A DNA stretch of 64,000 nt from Thuidium tamariscinum (lineage: Eukaryota; Streptophyta; Bryopsida; Hypnales; Thuidiaceae). Position numbers and translations under genes: made by a program. Below, piece by piece: positions 1 through 14,800 of the stretch (position 1 is its first letter; every line of letters starts with the position of its first letter). The notes beneath the pieces are model-generated. The model saw only the letters and a list, made by a program, of their open reading frames with translations. It was not told the origin of the DNA and ran no database searches. The stretch lies in contig OX344755.2 of NCBI GenBank assembly GCA_947034885.2, forward strand, positions 28,279,052 through 28,343,051. Direction: 5' to 3'.

Positions 1-3000
1 TGGTGTGCATTTTTGAATTTTAATCGCATTGAATTTCACAGCATATTTTTTGTAGTAATTCTATAGAACTGGATTAGATATTACAATGTGATCACGTTGA
101 ATTTGTCTTGCAACTGAGAAGTTTGCGCGTCTTGATATCAACTAAACACCTCGGAGATTTCCTCGGCCACGAGAGTAACTCCGTAGGCTCTTGAATGGTG
201 TGCATTTTTGAATTTTAATCACATTGAATTTCACAGCATATTTTTTGTATTAATTCTGTAGAACTGGATTAGATATTACAATGTGATCACGTTGAATTTG
301 TCTTGCAACTGGGAAGTTTACGCGTCTTGATATCAACTAAACAACGAGGAGATTTCCCCGGCCAAGAGACCAACTCCGTAGGCTCTTGAATGGTGTGCAT
401 TTTTGAATTTTAATCGCATTGAATTTCACAGCATATTTTTTGTAGTAATTCTGTAGAACTGGATTAGATATTACAATGTGATCACGTTGAATTTGTCTTG
501 CAACTGGGAAGTTTACGCGTCTTGATATCAACTAAACAACGAGGAGATTTCCCCGGCCAAGAGACCAACTCCGTAGGCTCTTGAATGGTGTGCATTTTTG
601 AATTTTAATCGCATTGAATTTCACAGCATATTTTTCGTAGTAATTCTATAGAACTGGATTAGATATTACAATGTGATCACGTTGAATTTGTCTTGCAACT
701 GAGAAGTTTGCGCGTCTTGATATCAACTAAACACCTCGGAGATTTCCTCGGCCACGAGAGTAACTCCGTAGGCTCTTGAATGCTGTGCATTTTTGAATTT
801 TAATCGCATTGAATTTCACAGCATATTTTTTGTAGTAATTCTATAGAACTGGATTAGATATTACAATGTGATCACGTTGAATTTGTATTGCAACTGAGAA
901 GTTTGCGCGTCTTGATATCAACTAAACACCTCGGAGATTTCCTCGGCCACGAGAGTAACTCCGTAGGCTCTTGAATGGTGTGCATTTTTGAATTTAATCG
1001 CATTGAATTTCACAGCATATTTTTTGTAGTAATTCTATAGAACTGGATTAGATATTACAATGTGATCACGTTGAATTTGTCTTGCAACTGGGAAGTTTAC
1101 GCGTCTTGATATCAACTAAACAACGAGGAGATTTCCCCGGCCAAGAGACCGACTCCGTAGGCTCTTGAATGGTGTGCATTTTTGAATTTTAATCGCATTG
1201 AATTTCACAGCATATTTTTTGTAGTAATTCTATAGAACTGGATTAGATATTACAATGTGATCACGTTGAATTTGTCTTGCAACTGAGAAGTTTGCGCGTC
1301 TTGATATCAACTAAACACCTCGGAGATTTCCTCGGCCACGAGAGTAACTCCGTAGGCTCTTGAATGGTGTGCATTTTTGAATTTTAATCGCATTGAATTT
1401 CACAGCATATTTTTTGTATTAATTCTGTAGAACTGGATTAGATATTACAATGTGATCACGTTGAATTTGTATTGCAACTGAGAAGTTTGCGCGTCTTGAT
1501 ATCAACTAAACACCTCGGAGATTTCCTCGGCCACGAGAGTAACTCCGTAGGCTCTTGAATGGTGTGCATTTTTGAATTTTAATCGCATTGAATTTCACAG
1601 CATATTTTTTGTAGTAATTCTATAGAACTGGATTAGATATTACAATGTGATCACGTTGAATTTGTCTTGCAACTGAGAAGTTTGCGCGTCTTGATATCAA
1701 CTAAACACCTCGGAGATTTCCTCGGCCACGAGAGTAACTCCGTAGGCTCTTGAATGGTGTGCATTTTTGAATTTTAATCGCATTGAATTTCACAGCATAT
1801 TTTTTGTAGTAATTCTATAGAACTGGATTAGATATTACAATGTGATCACGTTGAATTTGTATTGCAACTGAGAAGTTTGCGCGTCTTGATATCAACTAAA
1901 CACCTCGGAGATTTCCTCGGCCACGAGAGTAACTCCGTAGGCTCTTGAATGGTGTGCATTTTTGAATTTTAATCGCATTGAATTTCACAGCATATTTTTT
2001 GTAGTAATTCTATAGAACTGGATTAGATATTACAATGTGATCACGTTGAATTTGTCTTGCAACTGAGAAGTTTGCGCGTCTTGATATCAACTAAACACCT
2101 CGGAGATTTCCTCGGCCACGAGAGTAACTCCGTAGGCTCTTGAATGGTGTGCATTTTTGAATTTTAATCACATTGAATTTCACAGCATATTTTTTGTAGT
2201 AATTCTGTAGAACTGGATTAGATATTACAATGTGATCACGTTGAATTTGTCTTGCAACTGGGAAGTTTACGCGTCTTGATATCAACTAAACAACGAGGAG
2301 ATTTCCTCGGCCAATAGACCAACTCCGTAGGCTCTTGAATGGTGTGCATTTTTGAATTTTAATCGCATTGAATTTCACAGCATATTTTTTGTAGTAATTC
2401 TGTAGAACTGGATTAGATATTACAATGTGATCACGTTGAATTTGTCTTGCAACTGGGAAGTTTACGCGTCTTGATATCAACTAAACAACGAGGAGATTTC
2501 CTCGGCCAATAGACCAACTCCGTAGGCTCTTGAATGGTGTGCATTTTTGAATTTTAATCGCATTGAATTTCACAGCATATTTTCTGTAGTAATTCTATAG
2601 AACTGGATTAGATATTACAATGTGATCACGTTGAATTTGTATTGCAACTGAGAAGTTTGCGCGTCTTGATATCAACTAAACACCTCGGAGATTTCCTCGG
2701 CCACGAGAGTAACTCCGTAGGCTCTTGAATGGTGTGCATTTTTGAATTTAATCGCATTGAATTTCACAGCATATTTTCTGTAGTAATACTATAGAACTGG
2801 ATTAGATATTACAATGTGATCGTTTTGAATTTGTCTTGCAACTAAGAAGTTTGCGTGTCTTGATATCAACTAAACACCTAGGAGATTTCCCCGGCCAAGA
2901 GACCAACTCCGTAGGCTCTTGAATGGTGTGCATTTTTGAATTTTAATCGCATTGAATTTCACAGCATATTTTCTGTAGTAATTCTATAGAACTGGATTAG

Positions 3001-5261
3001 ATATTACAATGTGATCACGTTGAATTTGTATTGCAACTGAGAAGTTTGCGCGTCTTGATATCAACTAAACACCTCGGAGATTTCCTCGGCCACGAGAGTA
3101 ACTCCGTAGGCTCTTGAATGGTGTGCATTTTTGAATTTTAATCACATTGAATTTCACAGCATATTTTTTGTAGTAATTCTGTAGAACTGGATTAGATATT
3201 ACAATGTGATCACGTTGAATTTGTCTTGCAACTGGGAAGTTTACGCGTCTTGATATCAACTAAACAACGAGGAGATTTCCCCGGCCAAGAGACCAACTCC
3301 GTAGGCTCTTGAATGGTGTGCATTTTTGAATTTTAATCGCATTGAATTTCACAGCATATTTTTTGTAGTAATTCTATTGAACTGGATTAGATATTACAAT
3401 GTGATCACGTTGAATTTGTCTTGCAACTGGGAAGTTTACGCGTCTTGATATCAACTAAACAACGAGGAGATTTCCCCGGCCAAGAGACCAACTCCGTAGG
3501 CTCTTGAATGGTGTGCATTTTTGAATTTTAATCGCATTGAATTTCACAGCATATTTTTCGTAGTAATTCTATAGAACTGGATTAGATATTACAATGTGAT
3601 CACGTTGAATTTGTCTTGCAACTGAGAAGTTTGCGCGTCTTGATATCAACTAAACACCTCGGAGATTTCCTCGGCCACGAGAGTAACTCCGTAGGCTCTT
3701 GAATGGTGTGCATTTTTGAATTTAATCGCATTGAATTTCACAGCATATTTTTTGTAGTAATTCTATAGAACTGGATTAGATATTACAATGTGATCACGTT
3801 GAATTTGTCTTGCAACTGAGAAGTTTGCGCGTCTTGATATCAACTAAACACCTCGGAGATTTCCTCGGCCACGAGAGTAACTCCGTAGGCTCTTGAATGG
3901 TGTGCATTTTTGAATTTTAATCGCATTGAATTTCACAGCATATTTTTTGTAGTAATTCTATAGAACTGGATTAGATATTACAATGTGATCACGTTGAATT
4001 TGTATTGCAACTGAGAAGTTTGCGCGTCTTGATATCAACTAAACACCTCGGAGATTTCCTCGGCCACGAGAGTAACTCCGTAGGCTCTTGAATGGTGTGC
4101 ATTTTTGAATTTTAATCGCATTGAATTTCACAGCATATTTTTTGTAGTAATTCTGTAGAACTGGATTAGATATTACAATGTGATCACGTTGAATTTGTCT
4201 TGCAACTGGGAAGTTTACGCGTCTTGATATCAACTAAACAACGAGGAGATTTCCCCGGCCAAGAGACCAACTCCGTAGGCTCTTGAATGGTGTGCATTTT
4301 TGAATTTTAATCGCATTGAATTTCACAGCATATTTTTTGTAGTAATTCTATTGAACTGGATTAGATATTACAATGTGATCACGTTGAATTTGTCTTGCAA
4401 CTGGGAAGTTTACGCGTCTTGATATCAACTAAACAACGAGGAGATTTCCCCGGCCAAGAGACCAACTCCGTAGGCTCTTGAATGGTGTGCATTTTTGAAT
4501 TTTAATCGCATTGAATTTCACAGCATATTTTTCGTAGTAATTCTATAGAACTGGATTAGATATTACAATGTGATCACGTTGAATTTGTCTTGCAACTGAG
4601 AAGTTTGCGCGTCTTGATATCAACTAAACACCTCGGAGATTTCCTCGGCCACGAGAGTAACTCCGTAGGCTCTTGAATGCTGTGCATTTTTGAATTTTAA
4701 TCGCATTGAATTTCACAGCATATTTTTTGTAGTAATTCTATAGAACTGGATTAGATATTACAATGTGATCACGTTGAATTTGTATTGCAACTGAGAAGTT
4801 TGCGCGTCTTGATATCAACTAAACACCTCGGAGATTTCCTCGGCCACGAGAGTAACTCCGTAGGCTCTTGAATGGTGTGCATTTTTGAATTTAATCGCAT
4901 TGAATTTCACAGCATATTTTTTGTAGTAATTCTATAGAACTGGATTAGATATTACAATGTGATCACGTTGAATTTGTCTTGCAACTGGGAAGTTTACGCG
5001 TCTTGATATCAACTAAACAACGAGGAGATTTCCCCGGCCAAGAGACCGACTCCGTAGGCTCTTGAATGGTGTGCATTTTTGAATTTTAATCGCATTGAAT
5101 TTCACAGCATATTTTTTGTAGTAATTCTATAGAACTGGATTAGATATTACAATGTGATCACGTTGAATTTGTCTTGCAACTGAGAAGTTTGCGCGTCTTG
5201 ATATCAACTAAACACCTCGGAGATTTCCTCGGCCACGAGAGTAACTCCGTAGGCTCTTGAA

Positions 5262-8200
5262 TGGTGTGCATTTTTGAATTTTAATCGCATTGAATTTCAC
5301 AGCATATTTTTTGTAGTAATTCTATAGAACTGGATTAGATATTACAATGTGATCACGTTGAATTTGTATTGCAACTGAGAAGTTTGCGCGTCTTGATATC
5401 AACTAAACACCTCGGAGATTTCCTCGGCCACGAGAGTAACTCCGTAGGCTCTTGAATGGTGTGCATTTTTGAATTTTAATCGCATTGAATTTCACAGCAT
5501 ATTTTTTGTAGTAATTCTATTGAACTGGATTAGATATTACAATGTGATCACGTTGAATTTGTCTTGCAACTGAGAAGTTTGCGCGTCTTGATATCAACTA
5601 AACACCTCGGAGATTTCCTCGGCCACGAGAGTAACTCCGTAGGCTCTTGAATGGTGTGCATTTTTGAATTTTAATCGCATTGAATTTCACAGCATATTTT
5701 TTGTAGTAATTCTATAGAACTGGATTAGATATTACAATGTGATCACGTTGAATTTGTCTTGCAACTGAGAAGTTTGCGCGTCTTGATATCAACTAAACAC
5801 CTCGGAGATTTCCTCGGCCACGAGAGTAACTCCGTAGGCTCTTGAATGGTGTGCATTTTTGAATTTTAATCACATTGAATTTCACAGCATATTTTTTGTA
5901 GTAATTCTGTAGAACTGGATTAGATATTACAATGTGATCACGTTGAATTTGTCTTGCAACTGGGAAGTTTACGCGTCTTGATATCAACTAAACAACGAGG
6001 AGATTTCCTCGGCCAATAGACCAACTCCGTAGGCTCTTGAATGGTGTGCATTTTTGAATTTTAATCGCATTGAATTTCACAGCATATTTTTTGTAGTAAT
6101 TCTGTAGAACTGGATTAGATATTACAATGTGATCACGTTGAATTTGTCTTGCAACTGGGAAGTTTACGCGTCTTGATATCAACTAAACAACGAGGAGATT
6201 TCCTCGGCCAATAGACCAACTCCGTAGGCTCTTGAATGGTGTGCATTTTTGAATTTTAATCGCATTGAATTTCACAGCATATTTTCTGTAGTAATTCTAT
6301 AGAACTGGATTAGATATTACAATGTGATCACGTTGAATTTGTATTGCAACTGAGAAGTTTGCGCGTCTTGATATCAACTAAACACCTCGGAGATTTCCTC
6401 GGCCACGAGAGTAACTCCGTAGGCTCTTGAATGGTGTGCATTTTTGAATTTAATCGCATTGAATTTCACAGCATATTTTCTGTAGTAATACTATAGAACT
6501 GGATTAGATATTACAATGTGATCGTTTTGAATTTGTCTTGCAACTAAGAAGTTTGCGTGTCTTGATATCAACTAAACACCTAGGAGATTTCCCCGGCCAA
6601 GAGACCAACTCCGTAGGCTCTTGAATGGTGTGCATTTTTGAATTTTAATCGCATTGAATTTTACAGCATATTTTTTGTAGTAATTCTATAGAACTGGATT
6701 AGATATTACAATGTGATCACGTTGAATTTGTCTTGCAACTGAGAAGTTTGCGCGTCTTGATATCAACTAAACACCTCGGAGATTTCCTCGGCCACGAGAG
6801 TAACTCCGTAGGCTCTTGAATGCTGTGCATTTTTGAATTTTAATCACATTGAATTTCACAGCATATTTTTTGTATTAATTCTGTAGAACTGGATTAGATA
6901 TTACAATGTGATCACGTTGAATTTGTCTTGCAACTGGGAAGTTTACGCGTCTTGATATCAACTAAACAACGAGGAGATTTCCCCGGCCAAGAGACCAACT
7001 CCGTAGGCTCTTGAATGGTGTGCATTTTTGAATTTTAATCGCATTGAATTTCACAGCATATTTTTTGTAGTAATTCTATTGAACTGGATTAGATATTACA
7101 ATGTGATCACGTTGAATTTGTCTTGCAACTGGGAAGTTTACGCGTCTTGATATCAACTAAACAACGAGGAGATTTCCCCGGCCAAGAGACCAACTCCGTA
7201 GGCTCTTGAATGGTGTGCATTTTTGAATTTTAATCGCATTGAATTTCACAGCATATTTTTCGTAGTAATTCTATAGAACTGGATTAGATATTACAATGTG
7301 ATCACGTTGAATTTGTCTTGCAACTGAGAAGTTTGCGCGTCTTGATATCAACTAAACACCTCGGAGATTTCCTCGGCCACGAGAGTAACTCCGTAGGCTC
7401 TTGAATGGTGTGCATTTTTGAATTTAATCGCATTGAATTTCACAGCATATTTTTTGTAGTAATTCTATAGAACTGGATTAGATATTACAATGTGATCACG
7501 TTGAATTTGTCTTGCAACTGAGAAGTTTGCGCGTCTTGATATCAACTAAACACCTCGGAGATTTCCTCGGCCACGAGAGTAACTCCGTAGGCTCTTGAAT
7601 GGTGTGCATTTTTGAATTTTAATCGCATTGAATTTCACAGCATATTTTTTGTAGTAATTCTATAGAACTGGATTAGATATTACAATGTGATCACGTTGAA
7701 TTTGTATTGCAACTGAGAAGTTTGCGCGTCTTGATATCAACTAAACACCTCGGAGATTTCCTCGGCCACGAGAGTAACTCCGTAGGCTCTTGAATGGTGT
7801 GCATTTTTGAATTTTAATCGCATTGAATTTCACAGCATATTTTTTGTAGTAATTCTATAGAACTGGATTAGATATTACAATGTGATCACGTTGAATTTGT
7901 CTTGCAACTGAGAAGTTTGCGCGTCTTGATATCAACTAAACACCTCGGAGATTTCCTCGGCCACGAGAGTAACTCCGTAGGCTCTTGAATGGTGTGCATT
8001 TTTGAATTTTAATCGCATTGAATTTCATAGCATATTTTTTGTAGTAATTCTGTAGAACTGGATTAGATATTACAATGTGATCACGTTGAATTTGTCTTGC
8101 AACTGGGAAGTTTACGCGTCTTGATATCAACTAAACAACGAGGAGATTTCCTCGGCCAATAGACCAACTCCGTAGGCTCTTGAATGGTGTGCATTTTTGA

Positions 8201-11200
8201 ATTTTAATCGCATTGAATTTCACAGCATATTTTTTGTAGTAATTCTGTAGAACTGGATTAGATATTACAATGTGATCACGTTGAATTTGTCTTGCAACTG
8301 GGAAGTTTACGCGTCTTGATATCAACTAAACAACGAGGAGATTTCCTCGGCCAATAGACCAACTCCGTAGGCTCTTGAATGGTGTGCATTTTTGAATTTT
8401 AATCGCATTGAATTTCACAGCATATTTTCTGTAGTAATTCTATAGAACTGGATTAGATATTACAATGTGATCACGTTGAATTTGTATTGCAACTGAGAAG
8501 TTTGCGCGTCTTGATATCAACTAAACACCTCGGAGATTTCCTCGGCCACGAGAGTAACTCCGTAGGCTCTTGAATGGTGTGCATTTTTGAATTTTAATCG
8601 CATTGAATTTCACAGCATATTTTTTGTAGTAATTCTATAGAACTGGATTAGATATTACAATGTGATCACGTTGAATTTGTATTGCAACTGAGAAGTTTGC
8701 GCGTCTTGATATCAACTAAACACCTCGGAGATTTCCTCGGCCACGAGAGTAACTCCGTAGGCTCTTGAATGGTGTGCATTTTTGAATTTTAATCGCATTG
8801 AATTTCACAGCATATTTTTTGTAGTAATTCTATTGAACTGGATTAGATATTACAATGTGATCACGTTGAATTTGTCTTGCAACTGAGAAGTTTGCGCGTC
8901 TTGATATCAACTAAACACCTCGGAGATTTCCTCGGCCACGAGAGTAACTCCGTAGGCTCTTGAATGGTGTGCATTTTTGAATTTTAATCGCATTGAATTT
9001 CACAGCATATTTTTTGTAGTAATTCTATAGAACTGGATTAGATATTACAATGTGATCACGTTGAATTTGTCTTGCAACTGAGAAGTTTGCGCGTCTTGAT
9101 ATCAACTAAACACCTCGGAGATTTCCTCGGCCACGAGAGTAACTCCGTAGGCTCTTGAATGGTGTGCATTTTTGAATTTTAATCACATTGAATTTCACAG
9201 CATATTTTTTGTAGTAATTCTGTAGAACTGGATTAGATATTACAATGTGATCACGTTGAATTTGTCTTGCAACTGGGAAGTTTACGCGTCTTGATATCAA
9301 CTAAACAACGAGGAGATTTCCTCGGCCAATAGACCAACTCCGTAGGCTCTTGAATGGTGTGCATTTTTGAATTTTAATCGCATTGAATTTCACAGCATAT
9401 TTTTTGTAGTAATTCTGTAGAACTGGATTAGATATTACAATGTGATCACGTTGAATTTGTCTTGCAACTGGGAAGTTTACGCGTCTTGATATCAACTAAA
9501 CAACGAGGAGATTTCCTCGGCCAATAGACCAACTCCGTAGGCTCTTGAATGGTGTGCATTTTTGAATTTTAATCGCATTGAATTTCACAGCATATTTTCT
9601 GTAGTAATTCTATAGAACTGGATTAGATATTACAATGTGATCACGTTGAATTTGTATTGCAACTGAGAAGTTTGCGCGTCTTGATATCAACTAAACACCT
9701 CGGAGATTTCCTCGGCCACGAGAGTAACTCCGTAGGCTCTTGAATGGTGTGCATTTTTGAATTTAATCGCATTGAATTTCACAGCATATTTTCTGTAGTA
9801 ATACTATAGAACTGGATTAGATATTACAATGTGATCGTTTTGAATTTGTCTTGCAACTAAGAAGTTTGCGTGTCTTGATATCAACTAAACACCTAGGAGA
9901 TTTCCCCGGCCAAGAGACCAACTCCGTAGGCTCTTGAATGGTGTGCATTTTTGAATTTTAATCGCATTGAATTTTACAGCATATTTTTTGTAGTAATTCT
10001 ATAGAACTGGATTAGATATTACAATGTGATCACGTTGAATTTGTCTTGCAACTGAGAAGTTTGCGCGTCTTGATATCAACTAAACACCTCGGAGATTTCC
10101 TCGGCCACGAGAGTAACTCCGTAGGCTCTTGAATGCTGTGCATTTTTGAATTTTAATCACATTGAATTTCACAGCATATTTTTTGTATTAATTCTGTAGA
10201 ACTGGATTAGATATTACAATGTGATCACGTTGAATTTGTCTTGCAACTGGGAAGTTTACGCGTCTTGATATCAACTAAACAACGAGGAGATTTCCCCGGC
10301 CAAGAGACCAACTCCGTAGGCTCTTGAATGGTGTGCATTTTTGAATTTTAATCGCATTGAATTTCACAGCATATTTTTTGTAGTAATTCTATTGAACTGG
10401 ATTAGATATTACAATGTGATCACGTTGAATTTGTCTTGCAACTGGGAAGTTTACGCGTCTTGATATCAACTAAACAACGAGGAGATTTCCCCGGCCAAGA
10501 GACCAACTCCGTAGGCTCTTGAATGGTGTGCATTTTTGAATTTTAATCGCATTGAATTTCACAGCATATTTTTCGTAGTAATTCTATAGAACTGGATTAG
10601 ATATTACAATGTGATCACGTTGAATTTGTCTTGCAACTGAGAAGTTTGCGCGTCTTGATATCAACTAAACACCTCGGAGATTTCCTCGGCCACGAGAGTA
10701 ACTCCGTAGGCTCTTGAATGGTGTGCATTTTTGAATTTAATCGCATTGAATTTCACAGCATATTTTTTGTAGTAATTCTATAGAACTGGATTAGATATTA
10801 CAATGTGATCACGTTGAATTTGTCTTGCAACTGAGAAGTTTGCGCGTCTTGATATCAACTAAACACCTCGGAGATTTCCTCGGCCACGAGAGTAACTCCG
10901 TAGGCTCTTGAATGGTGTGCATTTTTGAATTTTAATCGCATTGAATTTCACAGCATATTTTTTGTAGTAATTCTATAGAACTGGATTAGATATTACAATG
11001 TGATCACGTTGAATTTGTATTGCAACTGAGAAGTTTGCGCGTCTTGATATCAACTAAACACCTCGGAGATTTCCTCGGCCACGAGAGTAACTCCGTAGGC
11101 TCTTGAATGGTGTGCATTTTTGAATTTTAATCGCATTGAATTTCACAGCATATTTTTTGTAGTAATTCTATAGAACTGGATTAGATATTACAATGTGATC

Positions 11201-11887
11201 ACGTTGAATTTGTCTTGCAACTGAGAAGTTTGCGCGTCTTGATATCAACTAAACACCTCGGAGATTTCCTCGGCCACGAGAGTAACTCCGTAGGCTCTTG
11301 AATGGTGTGCATTTTTGAATTTTAATCGCATTGAATTTCATAGCATATTTTTTGTAGTAATTCTGTAGAACTGGATTAGATATTACAATGTGATCACGTT
11401 GAATTTGTCTTGCAACTGGGAAGTTTACGCGTCTTGATATCAACTAAACAACGAGGAGATTTCCTCGGCCAATAGACCAACTCCGTAGGCTCTTGAATGG
11501 TGTGCATTTTTGAATTTTAATCGCATTGAATTTCACAGCATATTTTTTGTAGTAATTCTGTAGAACTGGATTAGATATTACAATGTGATCACGTTGAATT
11601 TGTCTTGCAACTGGGAAGTTTACGCGTCTTGATATCAACTAAACAACGAGGAGATTTCCTCGGCCAATAGACCAACTCCGTAGGCTCTTGAATGGTGTGC
11701 ATTTTTGAATTTTAATCGCATTGAATTTCACAGCATATTTTCTGTAGTAATTCTATAGAACTGGATTAGATATTACAATGTGATCACGTTGAATTTGTCT
11801 TGCAACTGAGAAGTTTGCGCGTCTTGATATCAACTAAACACCTCGGAGATTTCCTCGGCCACGAGAGTAACTCCGTAGGCTCTTGAA
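5262..11887. repeat. Tandem pair of 17-monomer (3,313-bp) higher-order repeats
   Basis: Diagnostic variants recur at an exact offset of 3,313 bp, which is 17 x 195 minus 2 (two 194-bp units). Examples are the CGTTTTG marker monomer at 6,523 and 9,836, the paired variants at 5,793/5,988 and 9,106/9,301, and the CATAGC variant unit at 7,936 and 11,249. The match begins near 5,262/8,575 and fails near 8,525/11,838, so the copies abut. This indicates a recent unequal-exchange or block-amplification event. Boundaries are approximate because I compared by eye. Confidence 0.8.
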
Positions 11888-14800
11888 TGGTGTGCATTTT
11901 TGAATTTAATCGCATTGAATTTCACAGCATATTTTCTGTAGTAATACTATAGAACTGGATTAGATATTACAATGTGATCGTTTTGAATTTGTCTTGCAAC
12001 TAAGAAGTTTGCGTGTCTTGATATCAACTAAACACCTAGGAGATTTCCCCGGCCAAGAGACCAACTCCGTAGGCTCTTGAATGGTGTGCATTTTTGAATT
12101 TTAATCGCATTGAATTTTACAGCATATTTTTTGTAGTAATTCTATAGAACTGGATTAGATATTACAATGTGATCACGTTGAATTTGTCTTGCAACTGAGA
12201 AGTTTGCGCGTCTTGATATCAACTAAACACCTCGGAGATTTCCTCGGCCACGAGAGTAACTCCGTAGGCTCTTGAATGGTGTGCATTTTTGAATTTTAAT
12301 CACATTGAATTTCACAGCATATTTTTTGTATTAATTCTGTAGAACTGGATTAGATATTACAATGTGATCACGTTGAATTTGTCTTGCAACTGGGAAGTTT
12401 ACGCGTCTTGATATCAACTAAACAACGAGGAGATTTCCCCGGCCAAGAGACCAACTCCGTAGGCTCTTGAATGGTGTGCATTTTTGAATTTTAATCGCAT
12501 TGAATTTCACAGCATATTTTTTGTAGTAATTCTATTGAACTGGATTAGATATTACAATGTGATCACGTTGAATTTGTCTTGCAACTGGGAAGTTTACGCG
12601 TCTTGATATCAACTAAACAACGAGGAGATTTCCCCGGCCAAGAGACCAACTCCGTAGGCTCTTGAATGGTGTGCATTTTTGAATTTTAATCGCATTGAAT
12701 TTCACAGCATATTTTTCGTAGTAATTCTATAGAACTGGATTAGATATTACAATGTGATCACGTTGAATTTGTCTTGCAACTGAGAAGTTTGCGCGTCTTG
12801 ATATCAACTAAACACCTCGGAGATTTCCTCGGCCACGAGAGTAACTCCGTAGGCTCTTGAATGCTGTGCATTTTTGAATTTTAATCGCATTGAATTTCAC
12901 AGCATATTTTTTGTAGTAATTCTATAGAACTGGATTAGATATTACAATGTGATCACGTTGAATTTGTATTGCAACTGAGAAGTTTGCGCGTCTTGATATC
13001 AACTAAACACCTCGGAGATTTCCTCGGCCACGAGAGTAACTCCGTAGGCTCTTGAATGGTGTGCATTTTTGAATTTTAATCGCATTGAATTTCACAGCAT
13101 ATTTTTTGTAGTAATTCTATAGAACTGGATTAGATATTACAATGTGATCACGTTGAATTTGTCTTGCAACTGAGAAGTTTGCGCGTCTTGATATCAACTA
13201 AACACCTCGGAGATTTCCTCGGCCACGAGAGTAACTCCGTAGGCTCTTGAATGGTGTGCATTTTTGAATTTTAATCGCATTGAATTTCACAGCATATTTT
13301 TTGTAGTAATTCTGTAGAACTGGATTAGATATTACAATGTGATCACGTTGAATTTGTCTTGCAACTGGGAAGTTTACGCGTCTTGATATCAACTAAACAA
13401 CGAGGAGATTTCCTCGGCCAATAGACCAACTCCGTAGGCTCTTGAATGGTGTGCATTTTTGAATTTTAATCGCATTGAATTTCACAGCATATTTTCTGTA
13501 GTAATTCTAGAGAACTGGATTAGATATTACAATGTGATCACGTTGAATTTGTATTGCAACTGAGAAGTTTGCGCGTCTTGATATCAACTAAACACCTCGG
13601 AGATTTCCTCGGCCACGAGAGTAACTCCGTAGGCTCTTGAATGGTGTGCATTTTTGAATTTTAATCGCATTGAATTTCACAGCATATTTTTTGTAGTAAT
13701 TCTATAGAACTGGATTAGATATTACAATGTGATCACGTTGAATTTGTCTTGCAACTGAGAAGTTTGCGCGTCTTGATATCAACTAAACACCTCGGAGATT
13801 TCCTCGGCCACGAGAGTAACTCCGTAGGCTCTTGAATGGTGTGCATTTTTGAATTTTAATCGCATTGAATTTCACAGCATATTTTTTGTATTAATTCTGT
13901 AGAACTGGATTAGATATTACAATGTGATCACGTTGAATTTGTATTGCAACTGAGAAGTTTGCGCGTCTTGATATCAACTAAACACCTCGGAGATTTCCTC
14001 GGCCACGAGAGTAACTCCGTAGGCTCTTGAATGGTGTGCATTTTTGAATTTTAATCGCATTGAATTTCACAGCATATTTTTTGTAGTAATTCTATAGAAC
14101 TGGATTAGATATTACAATGTGATCACGTTGAATTTGTCTTGCAACTGAGAAGTTTGCGCGTCTTGATATCAACTAAACACCTCGGAGATTTCCTCGGCCA
14201 CGAGAGTAACTCCGTAGGCTCTTGAATGGTGTGCATTTTTGAATTTTAATCGCATTGAATTTCACAGCATATTTTTTGTAGTAATTCTATAGAACTGGAT
14301 TAGATATTACAATGTGATCACGTTGAATTTGTCTTGCAACTGGGAAGTTTACGCGTCTTGATATCAACTAAACAACGAGGAGATTTCCTCGGCCAATAGA
14401 CCAACTCCGTAGGCTCTTGAATGGTGTGCATTTTTGAATTTTAATCGCATTGAATTTCACAGCATATTTTCTGTAGTAATTCTAGAGAACTGGATTAGAT
14501 ATTACAATGTGATCACGTTGAATTTGTATTGCAACTGAGAAGTTTGCGCGTCTTGATATCAACTAAACACCTCGGAGATTTCCTCGGCCACGAGAGTAAC
14601 TCCGTAGGCTCTTGAATGGTGTGCATTTTTGAATTTTAATCGCATTGAATTTCACAGCATATTTTTTGTAGTAATTCTATAGAACTGGATTAGATATTAC
14701 AATGTGATCACGTTGAATTTGTCTTGCAACTGAGAAGTTTGCGCGTCTTGATATCAACTAAACACCTCGGAGATTTCCTCGGCCACGAGAGTAACTCCGT

